From assembly GCA_943914355.1 (NCBI GenBank), contig CALUBS010000015.1, forward strand, positions 1 to 58,813: 58,813 nucleotides of DNA, written 5' to 3'. The notes below the pieces were generated by a model that was not told the DNA's origin, ran no database searches, and saw only the letters and a program-made list of their open reading frames with translations. Position numbers and translations under genes: made by a program. Positions 26,659-35,763 of the stretch are shown piece after piece; the stretch's first letter is position 1; every line of letters starts with the position of its first letter. This stretch comes from an uncultured Corynebacterium sp. Its GTDB lineage: Bacteria > Actinomycetota > Actinomycetes > Mycobacteriales > Mycobacteriaceae.

Positions 26659-28335
26659 ATGAGCAATGCTGTGTCAGACACCCAGTTGGGCAAGATCGTC
26701 TTCGTGGGCGCTGGTCCGGGAAACCCAGACCTGCTGACCGTCCGCGCCCGCGAAGTTCTGGCCAATAACGCTATCGCCGTGACCGATCCGCAGGTCATGC
26801 AGGGCGTGCGCGATGCTGTCGCCACCGCGCTGCCCGTCCCGCAAGAGCTGCTGGATGCCGCGGAAGAGGAATACGCGCAGATGTGCGCCGATGCCAAGGC
26901 CAAGGGCGCGCGCCGCAAGCCGCCCCGCCCGCCGGCACCGACCGCCGCGGTGCTCTACGCACCGGGCGAGGACATCGTAAGCCAGCTGCGCGAGTGCCTT
27001 GCCGAGGCCGATGGCGAGGACGTCATCCGCCTCGTGACCGGCAACCCGCTCAACCGCGAATCCATCAAGGCCGAGATCAACGCCGTGGCTTCCGCGGGCC
27101 TGGAATTCCAGGTCGTGCCGGGCATGTCCCTGCCCTCGACCGTGCCGTCCTTTGCCGGGCTGGCGCTCGGATCGACGTACACGGAGGCCGATGTCACCGA
27201 TGGCGCCGACTGGGACGCGCTCGCCAATGCCACCCAGCCCATCGTCTTGCAGGCCACCAAGGAAGACCTCGCGGAGATATCCACCGAGCTGCAGCAGCGC
27301 GGCATGCCGGCGGAAACCGAGGCCTTTGTGACCGTCCACGGCACCACGCGTCTGCAGCGCACCTATGAGACGACGCTGGGGACCATCGCCAAGCTGGACG
27401 CGGATTTGTCCGGCCCGCTGGTGGTGACCCTTGGCCGCAGCATCGATGACCGCACCAAATACTCGTGGTGGGAAAACCGCCCGCTCTATGGCTGGCGCGT
27501 GCTGGTGCCGCGCACCAAGGAACAGGCTGGGCCCATGTCCGCGCGCCTAGCCGGCTACGGCGCCATCCCGCAGAACGTGCCGACGATTTCCATTGAGCCG
27601 CCCCGCAACCCAGCGCAGATGGACCGCGCCATCAAGGGCATCGTCGAAGGCCGCTACAAGTGGATCGTCTTTACCTCCGTCAACGCCGTGACCGCCGTGT
27701 GGGATAAGATTTCCCAGCTCGGCCTGGACGCCCGCGATTTCGCCGGCGTGCACCTTGCCGCCGTGGGCACCAAGACCGCCGATGCCATCCGCGCCAAGGG
27801 CATGGTGCCGGAGCTTTTGCCGCACAAGAAGAAGCAAAACGCCGAGGGCCTGCTCGAGGTCTTTCCCAATTACGTCGAAGACATCGACGCCGTTAGCCGC
27901 GTCCTCCTGCCGCGCACCGATATCGCCGCCGACACGCTTGTCGATGGCCTCCAGGCCCTCCAGTGGGACGTCGACGACGTCGTGGCTTACCGCACCGTGC
28001 GCGCCGCCCCGCCCTCGGCAGAAATCCGCGACATGATCAAGACCGGTGGCTTCGATGCTGTGGCCTTTACCTCCGGATCCACCGTGCGCAACCTGGTGGG
28101 TATTGCCGGCAAGCCGCACCAGCGGACGATCATTGCGTGCATCGGGCCATCGGCAAGCGCAGCAGCAGAAGAGCTGGGCCTGCGCGTCGATGTCGTGCCA
28201 GATGTTGCGGACGTGCCCGCGCTTGTCGATGCCCTCGCCAGCCACGTCGCCGCCCTCCGCGCCGCCGGTAACCTGCCCGCGCCCCGCAAGAAGCGTCGCG
28301 CGCGCAAGAAGACTACTAAGGTCGAGAAGGCGTAA
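26659..28335 (+). CDS. hemD: Fused uroporphyrinogen methyltransferase-like / uroporphyrinogen-III synthase
   Basis: The 558-residue protein starts at ATG 26659 (MSNAVSDTQ); an earlier frame start lacks support. Residues about 10-250 resemble SAM-dependent uroporphyrinogen-III methyltransferase: GAGPGNPDLLTVRA, then RLVTGNPL where active enzymes have GDPF, and PGMSLPSTVPSFAGL. Residues about 280-540 are uroporphyrinogen-III synthase, with GWRVLVPRTKEQAG, FTSVNAV and VAFTSGSTVRNLV, which cyclises hydroxymethylbilane. The C terminus is a basic tail ending RKKRRARKKTTKVEKA. Such fusions are the rule in corynebacteria and mycobacteria. The methyltransferase half seems altered in its catalytic motifs, so synthase activity is certain but methyltransferase activity is doubtful. 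Confidence 0.93.
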   Translation: MSNAVSDTQLGKIVFVGAGPGNPDLLTVRAREVLANNAIAVTDPQVMQGVRDAVATALPVPQELLDAAEEEYAQMCADAKAKGARRKPPRPPAPTAAVLYAPGEDIVSQLRECLAEADGEDVIRLVTGNPLNRESIKAEINAVASAGLEFQVVPGMSLPSTVPSFAGLALGSTYTEADVTDGADWDALANATQPIVLQATKEDLAEISTELQQRGMPAETEAFVTVHGTTRLQRTYETTLGTIAKLDADLSGPLVVTLGRSIDDRTKYSWWENRPLYGWRVLVPRTKEQAGPMSARLAGYGAIPQNVPTISIEPPRNPAQMDRAIKGIVEGRYKWIVFTSVNAVTAVWDKISQLGLDARDFAGVHLAAVGTKTADAIRAKGMVPELLPHKKKQNAEGLLEVFPNYVEDIDAVSRVLLPRTDIAADTLVDGLQALQWDVDDVVAYRTVRAAPPSAEIRDMIKTGGFDAVAFTSGSTVRNLVGIAGKPHQRTIIACIGPSASAAAEELGLRVDVVPDVADVPALVDALASHVAALRAAGNLPAPRKKRRARKKTTKVEKA

Positions 28336-28364
28336 GTTTTTAGTCTCGCTCTAAGGAGTACCCA

Positions 28365-29348
28365 ATGAGCTCATTTCCTGCCCGCCGCCCCCGCCGCCTG
28401 CGCTCCACGCCGCAGATGCGCAACCTCGTGGCCGAAACCACGCTGCACCCATCGGATCTGATTCTGCCGATGTTTATCGCAGACGGCCTCGATGAGCCGA
28501 ATGAGATTTCCTCCATGCCCGGCGTGTACCAGCACACCTTTGACTCGCTGCGCCGCGCGACCGAAGAAGCCCTCGAGGCCGGCGTTACCTGCGTGGACCT
28601 CTTCGGCGTTCCGCTGGAAAAGGACAAGGACGCCACCGGCTCCGTGGCCTGGAACCCCGACGGCATTTTGAACCGCGGCATTGCCGCCCTGCGGGAGGAA
28701 TTTGGCGATGACCTCATCATCATGGCCGATACCTGCCTCGACGAGTTCACCTCGCACGGACACTGCGGCGTCCTCGATGACCAGGGCCGCGTGCTTAACG
28801 ATGAATCCGTCCAGCTCTACCAAAAAATGGCCCGCTCCCAGGCTGAAGCCGGCGCGCAGATCATTTCGCCGTCAGGCATGATGGACGGCCAGGTTGCCGC
28901 CATCCGCGCTGATCTCGATGAAACCGGGCGCGATGACGTATCCATCATGGCCTACTCCGCGAAGTACGCCTCCGCCTTCTTCGGCCCCTTCCGCGAAGCC
29001 GTCGGCTCCTCCCTCGAGGGCGACCGCCGCACCTACCAGCAGGACCCGCGCAACTTCCGCGAATCCCTTTTGGAGGCCGAGCTCGATATCGAGGAAGGTG
29101 CCGACTTCGTCATGGTCAAGCCGGGCCTGCCGTATTTGGATGTCTTGTCCGCAATCGCGGAGACCTCTTCGGTACCCGTCGCCGTGTACCAGGTCTCCGG
29201 CGAGTACGCGATGATCAAGGCCGGTGCCGCCAACGGCTGGGTCGATGGCGAGGCCATCATGCTCGAATCGCTCACCGCCTTCAAGCGCGCCGGTGCCGAC
29301 CAGATCCTGACGTACTTCGCCACCGAAGCCGCACGCCTGCTCAAGTAA
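28365..29348 (+). CDS. hemB: Delta-aminolevulinic acid dehydratase HemB
   Basis: HemB condenses two 5-aminolevulinate molecules to porphobilinogen. The 327-residue enzyme has the two Schiff-base lysines in MAYSAKYASAFFGPFR and MVKPGLPYLD. The metal-site loop reads DTCLDEFTSHGHCG. It keeps the first and third cysteines of zinc enzymes but has Asp at the second, a mixed pattern I associate with actinobacteria. AAGGAG precedes the ATG with good spacing. It lies 29 bases after hemD and 9 bases before the next membrane-protein gene, within one operon. Confidence 0.95.
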   Translation: MSSFPARRPRRLRSTPQMRNLVAETTLHPSDLILPMFIADGLDEPNEISSMPGVYQHTFDSLRRATEEALEAGVTCVDLFGVPLEKDKDATGSVAWNPDGILNRGIAALREEFGDDLIIMADTCLDEFTSHGHCGVLDDQGRVLNDESVQLYQKMARSQAEAGAQIISPSGMMDGQVAAIRADLDETGRDDVSIMAYSAKYASAFFGPFREAVGSSLEGDRRTYQQDPRNFRESLLEAELDIEEGADFVMVKPGLPYLDVLSAIAETSSVPVAVYQVSGEYAMIKAGAANGWVDGEAIMLESLTAFKRAGADQILTYFATEAARLLK

Positions 29349-29357
29349 AGGATTCTT

Positions 29358-30218
29358 GTGACACAGCCTTCTCCTCGTCCGTCGCCGCGCCCTGAGTCGC
29401 CGCAGCCCGAGTCGCCACAGGCCGGCAATCCTGGGCCACAGCGCGATAAGCAGCGAGAGCCTCAACGAGAATCGCGGCCTAAGCTGCAGCCTCGGTCGCC
29501 GCAGCCCGGTGACCCGCGTGACCAGCGCGGCAAGGGCTCGCAGGGCGGTTCCAAGCGCCCCGAGACCGTGGTCTACATGCTGTGGCTTTGGCTGGGCGTC
29601 GTCGCCGGGGAGACCGTCCACCAGATCCTCAACGTGGTGCTGACCCTGCTCAACCACGATGTGCTCATGGCGCAGGCCAAGCAGATGGTCGAAAGCACCT
29701 CGGGTGGCGAAGACGGCGAAGAAGTTTCGGACTCCTTAATTGAAATGGCCGCCTATGGGTCGGTGGCGCTGTCGGCTGCCATTGCCATCGGCGTGCTGGT
29801 GCTGCTGCTCTTTTTGCTGAAATCGCTGGCGGGGCCATCAAAACGCGCGGGCACCTCGCGACGCATCTGGTTCGCCTTTTCCATTTACTTCGGTTTCCGC
29901 ATCCTGCTGACTTTCATGGTCACGCCCACGGGTGCTGATGTCCCCGATTGGCTCTTTGCCGCCGACGGTATGGTACAAATCTTGGTCGGTGTCGCCGCCG
30001 TACTGGGGCTCATCTTCTCCATAAAGCCCGAGACCCTCGACTACACCGGTGAGCTGGAGCAAATGCGCGAGCTGGAAAAGGAGCTCGAGCAGGCGCGACG
30101 GGATAAAGAGCGTGAGAAGCGCGAAAAGCAGGAAGCCAAGGAGAAGGGTGCCAAGGATCGGGGCAAGAAAACTTCCTCCCAGCAATCGCTTGGCGATGAC
30201 CACAAGGACAACCGATGA
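29358..30218 (+). CDS. Membrane protein with Pro/Gln-rich N terminus and charged C-terminal coil
   Basis: The 286-residue protein starts at GTG 29358, 9 bases after hemB. Its first 65 residues are rich in Pro, Gln, Ser and Arg (PSPRPSPRPESPQPESPQ). Four hydrophobic segments follow, near residues 70-95, 135-157, 172-192 and 198-220. A highly charged tail, LEQMRELEKELEQARRDKER, should form a coiled coil. No catalytic motif is recognised. Similar hypothetical membrane proteins follow hemB in related actinobacteria (Rv0513/Rv0514 position). The stop overlaps the next start by 4 bases. The function is unknown. Confidence 0.75.
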   Translation: MTQPSPRPSPRPESPQPESPQAGNPGPQRDKQREPQRESRPKLQPRSPQPGDPRDQRGKGSQGGSKRPETVVYMLWLWLGVVAGETVHQILNVVLTLLNHDVLMAQAKQMVESTSGGEDGEEVSDSLIEMAAYGSVALSAAIAIGVLVLLLFLLKSLAGPSKRAGTSRRIWFAFSIYFGFRILLTFMVTPTGADVPDWLFAADGMVQILVGVAAVLGLIFSIKPETLDYTGELEQMRELEKELEQARRDKEREKREKQEAKEKGAKDRGKKTSSQQSLGDDHKDNR

Positions 30219-30769
30219 CCAGTATGTTCCCCGGCCACGGCCGGCGCGATGACGGTCAAAGCGACAATGCTGCGGATAAGAATCAACGCCCAGGCCCCCG
30301 CGACTATAACCGCCCCGTACAGAACATCACCCAGGAACAAGACCTGTCCGTGTGGCCGCGCCCTCTCCAGTGGGCGTATTGGGTGCTCGTTGTTGCAGCC
30401 GTCATCATGCTGGTTAGCGGCATGGTAGGTATCTTCGGCGGGGGCGGCGAGCAGATGGAGCCCTCGGATTCGGGCATCGCCGAGTATGTGCGGTCAAACC
30501 GCCTATTCGTCGCGGTTTTTAATATCATCGGCGCAGTCATTCTGGCGCTCTTTTCCGCGCAACTAGCCAATGGATCGAAGTGGGCGCGCCGCATTATTTC
30601 AGTCGTCATTGCGATTGCCCTCTTTTTCAATATCGCAGCTTTGGCGCTTGGTATCGGTGGTCTCGGCCTGCTACTGATCGCCGTGACGCTGCTTATCGCG
30701 GTGGTCCTGCTCTTCCGGCCCCAGTCCAACCGGTTCATTGCCCACCGCAGCCTCCACGGGAGCGACTGA
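30215..30769 (+). CDS. Hypothetical four-helix membrane protein
   Basis: This 184-residue protein is translationally coupled (ATGA overlap) to the preceding membrane protein. A polar N terminus of about 45 residues (MTSMFPGHGRRDDGQSDN) is followed by hydrophobic segments near 50-70, 96-116, 124-146 and 146-166. No motif gives a function. Its placement between hemB and hemE suggests that it is transcribed with the heme genes, although a biochemical role in heme synthesis is not shown by the sequence. Confidence 0.75.
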   Translation: MTSMFPGHGRRDDGQSDNAADKNQRPGPRDYNRPVQNITQEQDLSVWPRPLQWAYWVLVVAAVIMLVSGMVGIFGGGGEQMEPSDSGIAEYVRSNRLFVAVFNIIGAVILALFSAQLANGSKWARRIISVVIAIALFFNIAALALGIGGLGLLLIAVTLLIAVVLLFRPQSNRFIAHRSLHGSD

Positions 30770-30852
30770 CGCCTGGCTTGCGGACAGGGAGCGCAAGACC
30801 CGCGGCGCGGCAAATTAGCCCCTGCTCCAACTTTTGATTCATAATGAGGAGT

Positions 30853-31887
30853 ATGTCTCGACTTAACCGCGCCCCCATTATTGATGCCGCGCTCGGCCGC
30901 ACCCCCTCCCGCCCGCCAGTGTGGTTGATGCGTCAAGCTGGTCGCTCCCTGCCGGAGTACCGCGCCGCCCGCGAGGGCATCGGCATGCTGGACTCTTGCT
31001 TCATGCCGGAACTTCTCGCAGAAATCACCCTGCAGCCGGTGCGCCGCCATGACGTGGACGCGGCCATCCTCTTTTCCGATATCGTGGTCCCGCTCAAGGC
31101 AGCCGGCGTCAACGTCGACATCGTGCCCGGCCGCGGGCCGGTGATGGAGAAGGCGGTGAGGGAGAAGGGGGACATCGGCAAGCTGCCTATTCTTGATACC
31201 GACGTTCCCGAAGTTGCCCAAGGCATCGCGGGAATCCTCGGCGAGCTGACCGAGACCCAAGCGCTCATCGGGTTCGTAGGCGCGCCATTTACCCTGGCCA
31301 GCTACCTTATCGAGGGCGGGCCATCCAAGAACCACGAGCGCACCAAGGCGCTCATGCACGCCGAGCCCGAGACGTGGCACATGCTCATGCGCCGGCTCGT
31401 GCCCACCATCATTAACTTCCTGCGGGTGCAAGTCGATGCCGGCATCGATGCCATGCAGCTTTTCGATTCCTGGGCCGGCTACCTCAACGAGCGCGACTAC
31501 CGCGAGCTCGTGCTGCCATATTCGCAGGAAATCCTGGCCAGCGTCGATATTCCGCGCATCCACTTTGGCGTGGGCACCGGCGAGCTGCTGCCGGCGATGT
31601 CCGAAGCCGGCTCCGAGGTCATGGGCGTGGACTACCGCGTGGCCATGGACGCCGCCGCCCAGCGCGTGAGCTCCCGCGTGCTGCAGGGCAACCTCGACCC
31701 GGCGCTGCTTTTTGCCGGCGACGATGCAGTGCGCCAAGCCGTGCGCACCATCCGCGGCGAGGTCGAGCGCGCCCAGCAGCGCGGCGATATCGACACCCAT
31801 ATCTGGAACCTTGGGCACGGGGTGCTGCCCACCACCGACGCGGAGGCCATCACCCGCGCCGTATCCATCATTCACGAGGAGGGCTAA
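30853..31887 (+). CDS. hemE: Uroporphyrinogen decarboxylase HemE
   Basis: HemE converts uroporphyrinogen III to coproporphyrinogen III. The protein has the family signature PVWLMRQAGRSLPEYR near the N terminus, with the conserved arginines of the substrate cleft. The second signature GFVGAPFTLASYLIEGG and the catalytic Asp region ILFSDIVVP are present. The start could be ATG 30853 (MSRLNRAP) or ATG 30844; GAGGAG at 30846-30851 is too close to 30853, and nothing suitable precedes 30844. It directly abuts hemY with no intergenic base. Confidence 0.95.
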   Translation: MSRLNRAPIIDAALGRTPSRPPVWLMRQAGRSLPEYRAAREGIGMLDSCFMPELLAEITLQPVRRHDVDAAILFSDIVVPLKAAGVNVDIVPGRGPVMEKAVREKGDIGKLPILDTDVPEVAQGIAGILGELTETQALIGFVGAPFTLASYLIEGGPSKNHERTKALMHAEPETWHMLMRRLVPTIINFLRVQVDAGIDAMQLFDSWAGYLNERDYRELVLPYSQEILASVDIPRIHFGVGTGELLPAMSEAGSEVMGVDYRVAMDAAAQRVSSRVLQGNLDPALLFAGDDAVRQAVRTIRGEVERAQQRGDIDTHIWNLGHGVLPTTDAEAITRAVSIIHEEG

Positions 31888-33270
31888 ATGCGTATTGCCA
31901 TCATCGGTGCCGGCCTCGCCGGCCTTACCGCCGCCTACGAACTGCGCGATCACGACGTCGAGGTTTTCGAGGCCGCCGGGCGCATCGGTGGGAAGCTGTA
32001 TTCCGTGCCGTTTAATGACGGCCCCACCGACATGGGCGCCGAGGCCTTCCTCGCCCGGCGGCGCGATGCCGTGGACTTCTTCCACGCCCTCGGCCTGGGC
32101 GGCAGTTTAGTTGACCCGTCAGGTTTGCGTTCGCTGGTCTACAGCGGGGAGCTCAAGGCCCTGCCACAGGGCGGGGTGATGGGCATTCCGTCGCGTTCCG
32201 AGCCGGTCGCACACCTAGTTTCGGAGGACACGGCGCGGCGTATCGATAACGAGCAGCCCTTTGAGTGGGCCGTGGGCGGCGACGTCTCGGTCGGTGAGTT
32301 GGTGCGTCAACAATATGGCGGCGACCTGGTGGACCGCGTTGTTTCCGCGCTGCTGGGCGGGGTGTACTCATGCACCGCCGATGACCTGGGCCTGCGCGCC
32401 ACCATCCCCACGCTTGCCGATGCCCTCGATACCCTCGCCGCCTCCGGCCCCGTCACCCTCTCTGCGGCCGTGCGCTCCCTCGAGGAATCCCGTGCAGAGA
32501 ACCCCAGCGCCGGCGGGCCTGTTTTCCAGACCTTCCGCGGCGGCTACGCCGAACTCTATGAGACCCTGGCCGAAAAATCCCGCGCCAAGATTTTCGTTGA
32601 CACGTTCATTTCTGGCATCACGCGCGAGGGCGATAAGTTCCGCCTGGCCGGCGCGCCGGGCGATACTGCGCCCTTCGACCGCGTGCTGGTAGCTACCCCG
32701 GCACCGACCGCCGCGCGCCTGCTGCCCAAGGTGGCTCCGGATGCGGCAACGCGGTTGAAGGGGGTGAAGCTGGCGGCATCGGCAGTCGTGGGCCTCAAAT
32801 TCGACTCCGACACCGATCCCTCCGGTACCGCGTTGCCACAAAACTCCGGCATCCTCGTCGCCACCGACCAAGATGACGTGCACGCAAAGGCATTCACGCT
32901 GTCATCGCGCAAATGGCCGCACCTGGCAGAGCGCGGCGGGGCGCTGGTGCGTGCCTCGTTCGGCCGGTTCGGCGACGACGCCATCGTCCGCGCCGAAGAA
33001 GACGACCTCGTGGACTACGCCCTCGATGACCTGCAGCACCTGACCGGCTTCGACGGCCGCGCTGCTGGCGTCGCCGAAATCTTCACCCAGCGTTGGTTCG
33101 GCGGCCTGCCGCGCTTTGATGCCACCCACCTCGACACTGTGGCGGCCGTGCGCGATGCCTTGTCTCAATCCCCAGGCGTCGACGTCACCGGTGCCTGGGC
33201 CGGCGGCGTGGGCGTGCCTGCGGTCATCGCGGATGCACGCGCTGCCGCCGCCCGCATCGCTAGCAGCTAG
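31888..33270 (+). CDS. hemY: Protoporphyrinogen/coproporphyrinogen III oxidase HemY (CgoX)
   Basis: This FAD-dependent oxidase of 460 residues has IGAGLAGLTAAYELRDHDVEVF at its start (the dinucleotide fold), EAAGRIGGKLYS, and a C-terminal FAD contact in GAWAGGVGVPAVIADARAAA. In Gram-positive bacteria of this group the enzyme oxidises coproporphyrinogen III in the coproporphyrin-dependent pathway, so CgoX is the functional name from family knowledge. hemE ends at the preceding base, so the two are coupled. The ferrochelatase and final decarboxylase genes are not in this window. Confidence 0.93.
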   Translation: MRIAIIGAGLAGLTAAYELRDHDVEVFEAAGRIGGKLYSVPFNDGPTDMGAEAFLARRRDAVDFFHALGLGGSLVDPSGLRSLVYSGELKALPQGGVMGIPSRSEPVAHLVSEDTARRIDNEQPFEWAVGGDVSVGELVRQQYGGDLVDRVVSALLGGVYSCTADDLGLRATIPTLADALDTLAASGPVTLSAAVRSLEESRAENPSAGGPVFQTFRGGYAELYETLAEKSRAKIFVDTFISGITREGDKFRLAGAPGDTAPFDRVLVATPAPTAARLLPKVAPDAATRLKGVKLAASAVVGLKFDSDTDPSGTALPQNSGILVATDQDDVHAKAFTLSSRKWPHLAERGGALVRASFGRFGDDAIVRAEEDDLVDYALDDLQHLTGFDGRAAGVAEIFTQRWFGGLPRFDATHLDTVAAVRDALSQSPGVDVTGAWAGGVGVPAVIADARAAAARIASS

Positions 33271-33632
33271 CTCGCGCGGCTGCAATTAACGTTTGCTTGC
33301 CATTGGCACCACTTGCAGTCCGTGGTGGTTGAAACTAACCCCGGCTGTAGTTGACTCCACTGGGAGCCAGCGCCGGTTGCAGCTAGCGAAGTTGGTGGTT
33401 GGTGCTGGCGGTAGTTAAGCATCACCGGCGATGGCGCGGCTGAACCGTGATGCGGTTCGGAATAAGCAGCGAGGCGGATTTGGGCATGCCTAAACAGGCA
33501 GCAGGGTTACTGCTGCCTGACCAGGCGCTTGTGGCCAATGCACGCGCGTGCGGAAACCTGACATGCGCGCAGATAATTGGCATGTGCGAGGGCCTGACCC
33601 CTCGGCCGGGAATGCCGGTTGGGGCCTGGGCG
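33271..33632 (+). other. 362-base gap without a supported gene
   Basis: No credible reading frame is present on either strand. Between 33285 and 33420 there are four loosely similar short phrases built around GTAGTT or GCAGCT/GCAATT, and a GAACCG-TGATG-CGGTTC hairpin lies at 33442-33458. The gap separates convergent hemY and the HNH gene. No T-run terminator is visible. Confidence 0.4.
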
Positions 33633-34673
33633 CTAGGATTCGGCGCTGGGGCCGGGCACGGCATCGGGCACGGTGTCGGCCCAGGGCGGTTGCCACACCA
33701 CCCGCCCGCGTCTGCGGGCGAGGTGACCGCGGCGCGGTGGGGCATTCGGGTCATCGTCGTTGACGCCGTTGTGGTACGGGCAGCAGGCCGCAAGGTTGGC
33801 CATATTGGTATCGCCGCCGTGCTGCCAGGCTTCTAGGTGGTGGATTTGGCACTTATCCGCGGGATAATTGCACCGCGGCCACGGGCAGACAGGATTTTCG
33901 GCGGCGGCCATGAGCCGCTGCTTCTCGTTGGCCATGCGCTCGGTGCGGTAGAGGTTCACCGCCCCCTCGAAGGGATGCACGAGGGTGATAAGGCCACGCT
34001 CGGAAAGCGTGCGCGCGACCAATTCGGCGCCGGTAAGCCGCGCACCATTGGTGAGTTGGATGGTGATTTCTTCGCCGTCACCGTCGATGATGCGGTCGAG
34101 CTCGTCGAGCGTGATGATCGCATTGGTCGTCACCGTCGGCCGCGGGGCGGCGGCGCCGGAGAAAAGCCCCGCGACGGAATCTAAAGGCGCATCCTCGTCC
34201 AGGTTGGACTCTAAGTCCGCGATGAGGGAGGATGGCCCGGTAATCGCGAGCGTCCACGGCGCGTCCTTGCGGCGGCGAATGCGCACGCCGGGGCGCGGTG
34301 GGGTGGGTGGATTGATTTCACGCAGCTTCTTGCGCGCGAGCTTTTCCATCTCATCGGTATCCGCAGCGGTGCGGCAGAGCTCCACCCGCAGCTGCCACGC
34401 CTGGCGCTTGGTCTTGGCGCGCGTGGCGTAGCGCTCGATAACCTCCAGCGTTGGCAGCGCGTGGGCGCGTTCGCGGGCGGCGGCCACGGCGCGGCGTTGT
34501 TGCCGGGAAAAGGAGGTGGGGGAGAAGAAGGCATCGGCAAGCGTGAGCAGCGTGCGCGCCGTCCGATTCGGCGCACCGGCCGCGCGCAGCTCGCGGGCGG
34601 ACATGCCTGTGCACCCGGCGACGATGTCGATGCCGGGCGCCAGGGCCGCGAGGTATGCCTGAAGTGCTGTCAT
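33633..34673 (-). CDS. HNH endonuclease domain protein (13E12-like group)
   Basis: The 346-residue protein starts at ATG 34673 (MTALQAYLAAL). Its N-terminal two thirds are helical and resemble the DUF222-type region found with these HNH proteins, including AELVARTLSERG. The C-terminal HNH domain is CPWPRCNYPADKCQIHHLEA followed by WQHGGDTNMANLAACCPYHN: two CxxxC-like metal pairs and the central HH. Such proteins occur in many copies in actinobacteria and are sometimes linked with mobile DNA; their biological role is unclear. It lies between hemY and the dehydrogenase gene, on the strand opposite to the hem genes. Confidence 0.85.
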   Translation of the reverse strand: MTALQAYLAALAPGIDIVAGCTGMSARELRAAGAPNRTARTLLTLADAFFSPTSFSRQQRRAVAAARERAHALPTLEVIERYATRAKTKRQAWQLRVELCRTAADTDEMEKLARKKLREINPPTPPRPGVRIRRRKDAPWTLAITGPSSLIADLESNLDEDAPLDSVAGLFSGAAAPRPTVTTNAIITLDELDRIIDGDGEEITIQLTNGARLTGAELVARTLSERGLITLVHPFEGAVNLYRTERMANEKQRLMAAAENPVCPWPRCNYPADKCQIHHLEAWQHGGDTNMANLAACCPYHNGVNDDDPNAPPRRGHLARRRGRVVWQPPWADTVPDAVPGPSAES

Positions 34674-34788
34674 GCCACGCAGCCTAAGGTGATAGCGCAA
34701 CTAAAGCGCGGCGCGCGAGCGCAGCCTGTGGATAACTCGCCCGAAAAGCGCTAAAAGGCCGCGGTTCGTTGACGCGACATGTGAATAA

Positions 34789-35628
34789 CTAGCCCTTATT
34801 GCGGAAAACGAAGATGGACGAGAAGTCCTGATTCCCGTGGCCCATGTCCTGCATCTCGGCGAAGCGCTCGATGGCAGCGGATACGGCGGGCAGGGGCTTA
34901 TCGGAGGTGCTCTCCATGAGCTTGGCGTCCTTGGCCAGGGCGTCGACGGTGAAATCGCCGGGGTCGGTATTGCGTTCGCCGGTGATGAATGGGCCTTTCA
35001 TATTCGACATGAACGACAGGCCGGTGATGTCGAGCATCTGCAGGATGACCTCGGAATCGAGCCCCTCGGATTCGCCGAGCTGCAGGGCTTCGAGCAGGCC
35101 TTCGGCGGTCACGGCTAGGGCAAGGTTGGCCAGCAGCTTGCCGATGGCCGCCGTCGCCGCCGTTTCCACCCCAATCAGCTTCTCTTCGCCGGCCCAGGCC
35201 TCGGCAAGGCCGAGGGCGACCTCGCGGCGGTCATCGTCGGGCGTGCCGACATAAACGCCCAGGTTGCCCTCGCGCGCCGGCCCCAGCGAGCCCACGACGG
35301 GGGAGTGGACGTAGGAGCCGACGGCGGCGGCGAACTCGCGGGCATCGTCAGGCGAGACGGTGGTGGTGTCGATCCAGGTAATGCCCTCGGGGATAAGCTG
35401 CGGCTCGATGATCACCTCGCGGATCTGGTCGGGGCCGAAGAGGGAGGTGATGATGACCTCGGCGCCCTCGATGGCCGCGGCAGGGGTATCGGCGCGCGCC
35501 GCGCCCTCGTCCACGAGCGGTTGCGCGCGCTCAGCGGTGCGGTTCCACACCGTCAGCTCGTGCTCAGATAGTAGGTGGCGGGCAAGCTCGGTGCCCATGC
35601 GTCCGGTTCCTAAAAATGCGATCTTCAT
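34789..35628 (-). CDS. NAD(P)-binding beta-hydroxyacid dehydrogenase family protein
   Basis: The 279-residue protein starts at ATG 35628, with a strong GGGGAGGT just upstream; a much longer open frame runs antisense through hemL and is not real. It has the dinucleotide motif MKIAFLGTGRMGTELARHL, the substrate-loop region SPVVGSLGPAREGNL (family: D-A-P-V-S-G-G), and the catalytic lysine position in AIGKLLANLALAV. It belongs to the 3-hydroxyisobutyrate/6-phosphogluconate dehydrogenase group. The substrate is not predictable. It is divergent from hemL. Confidence 0.88.
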   Translation of the reverse strand: MKIAFLGTGRMGTELARHLLSEHELTVWNRTAERAQPLVDEGAARADTPAAAIEGAEVIITSLFGPDQIREVIIEPQLIPEGITWIDTTTVSPDDAREFAAAVGSYVHSPVVGSLGPAREGNLGVYVGTPDDDRREVALGLAEAWAGEEKLIGVETAATAAIGKLLANLALAVTAEGLLEALQLGESEGLDSEVILQMLDITGLSFMSNMKGPFITGERNTDPGDFTVDALAKDAKLMESTSDKPLPAVSAAIERFAEMQDMGHGNQDFSSIFVFRNKG

Positions 35629-35763
35629 ACCTCCCCAGTGTGCCATCTCAGCGGGAACGCCGTTTCTATGACGTATCACGGAAACGCGGGAAAGCTTAGT
35701 GGGTTGCTGTGAATTCCACCGACATGCACAGTCAAACTTTTGTATGGCGCGCGAGTCGCTAGA

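Noticed and set aside
33633..34673. HNH protein as part of the CRISPR or another defence system
   Set aside because: It is 13 kb from the CRISPR locus, lies among heme genes, and resembles the multi-copy 13E12-like group rather than a known defence nuclease.
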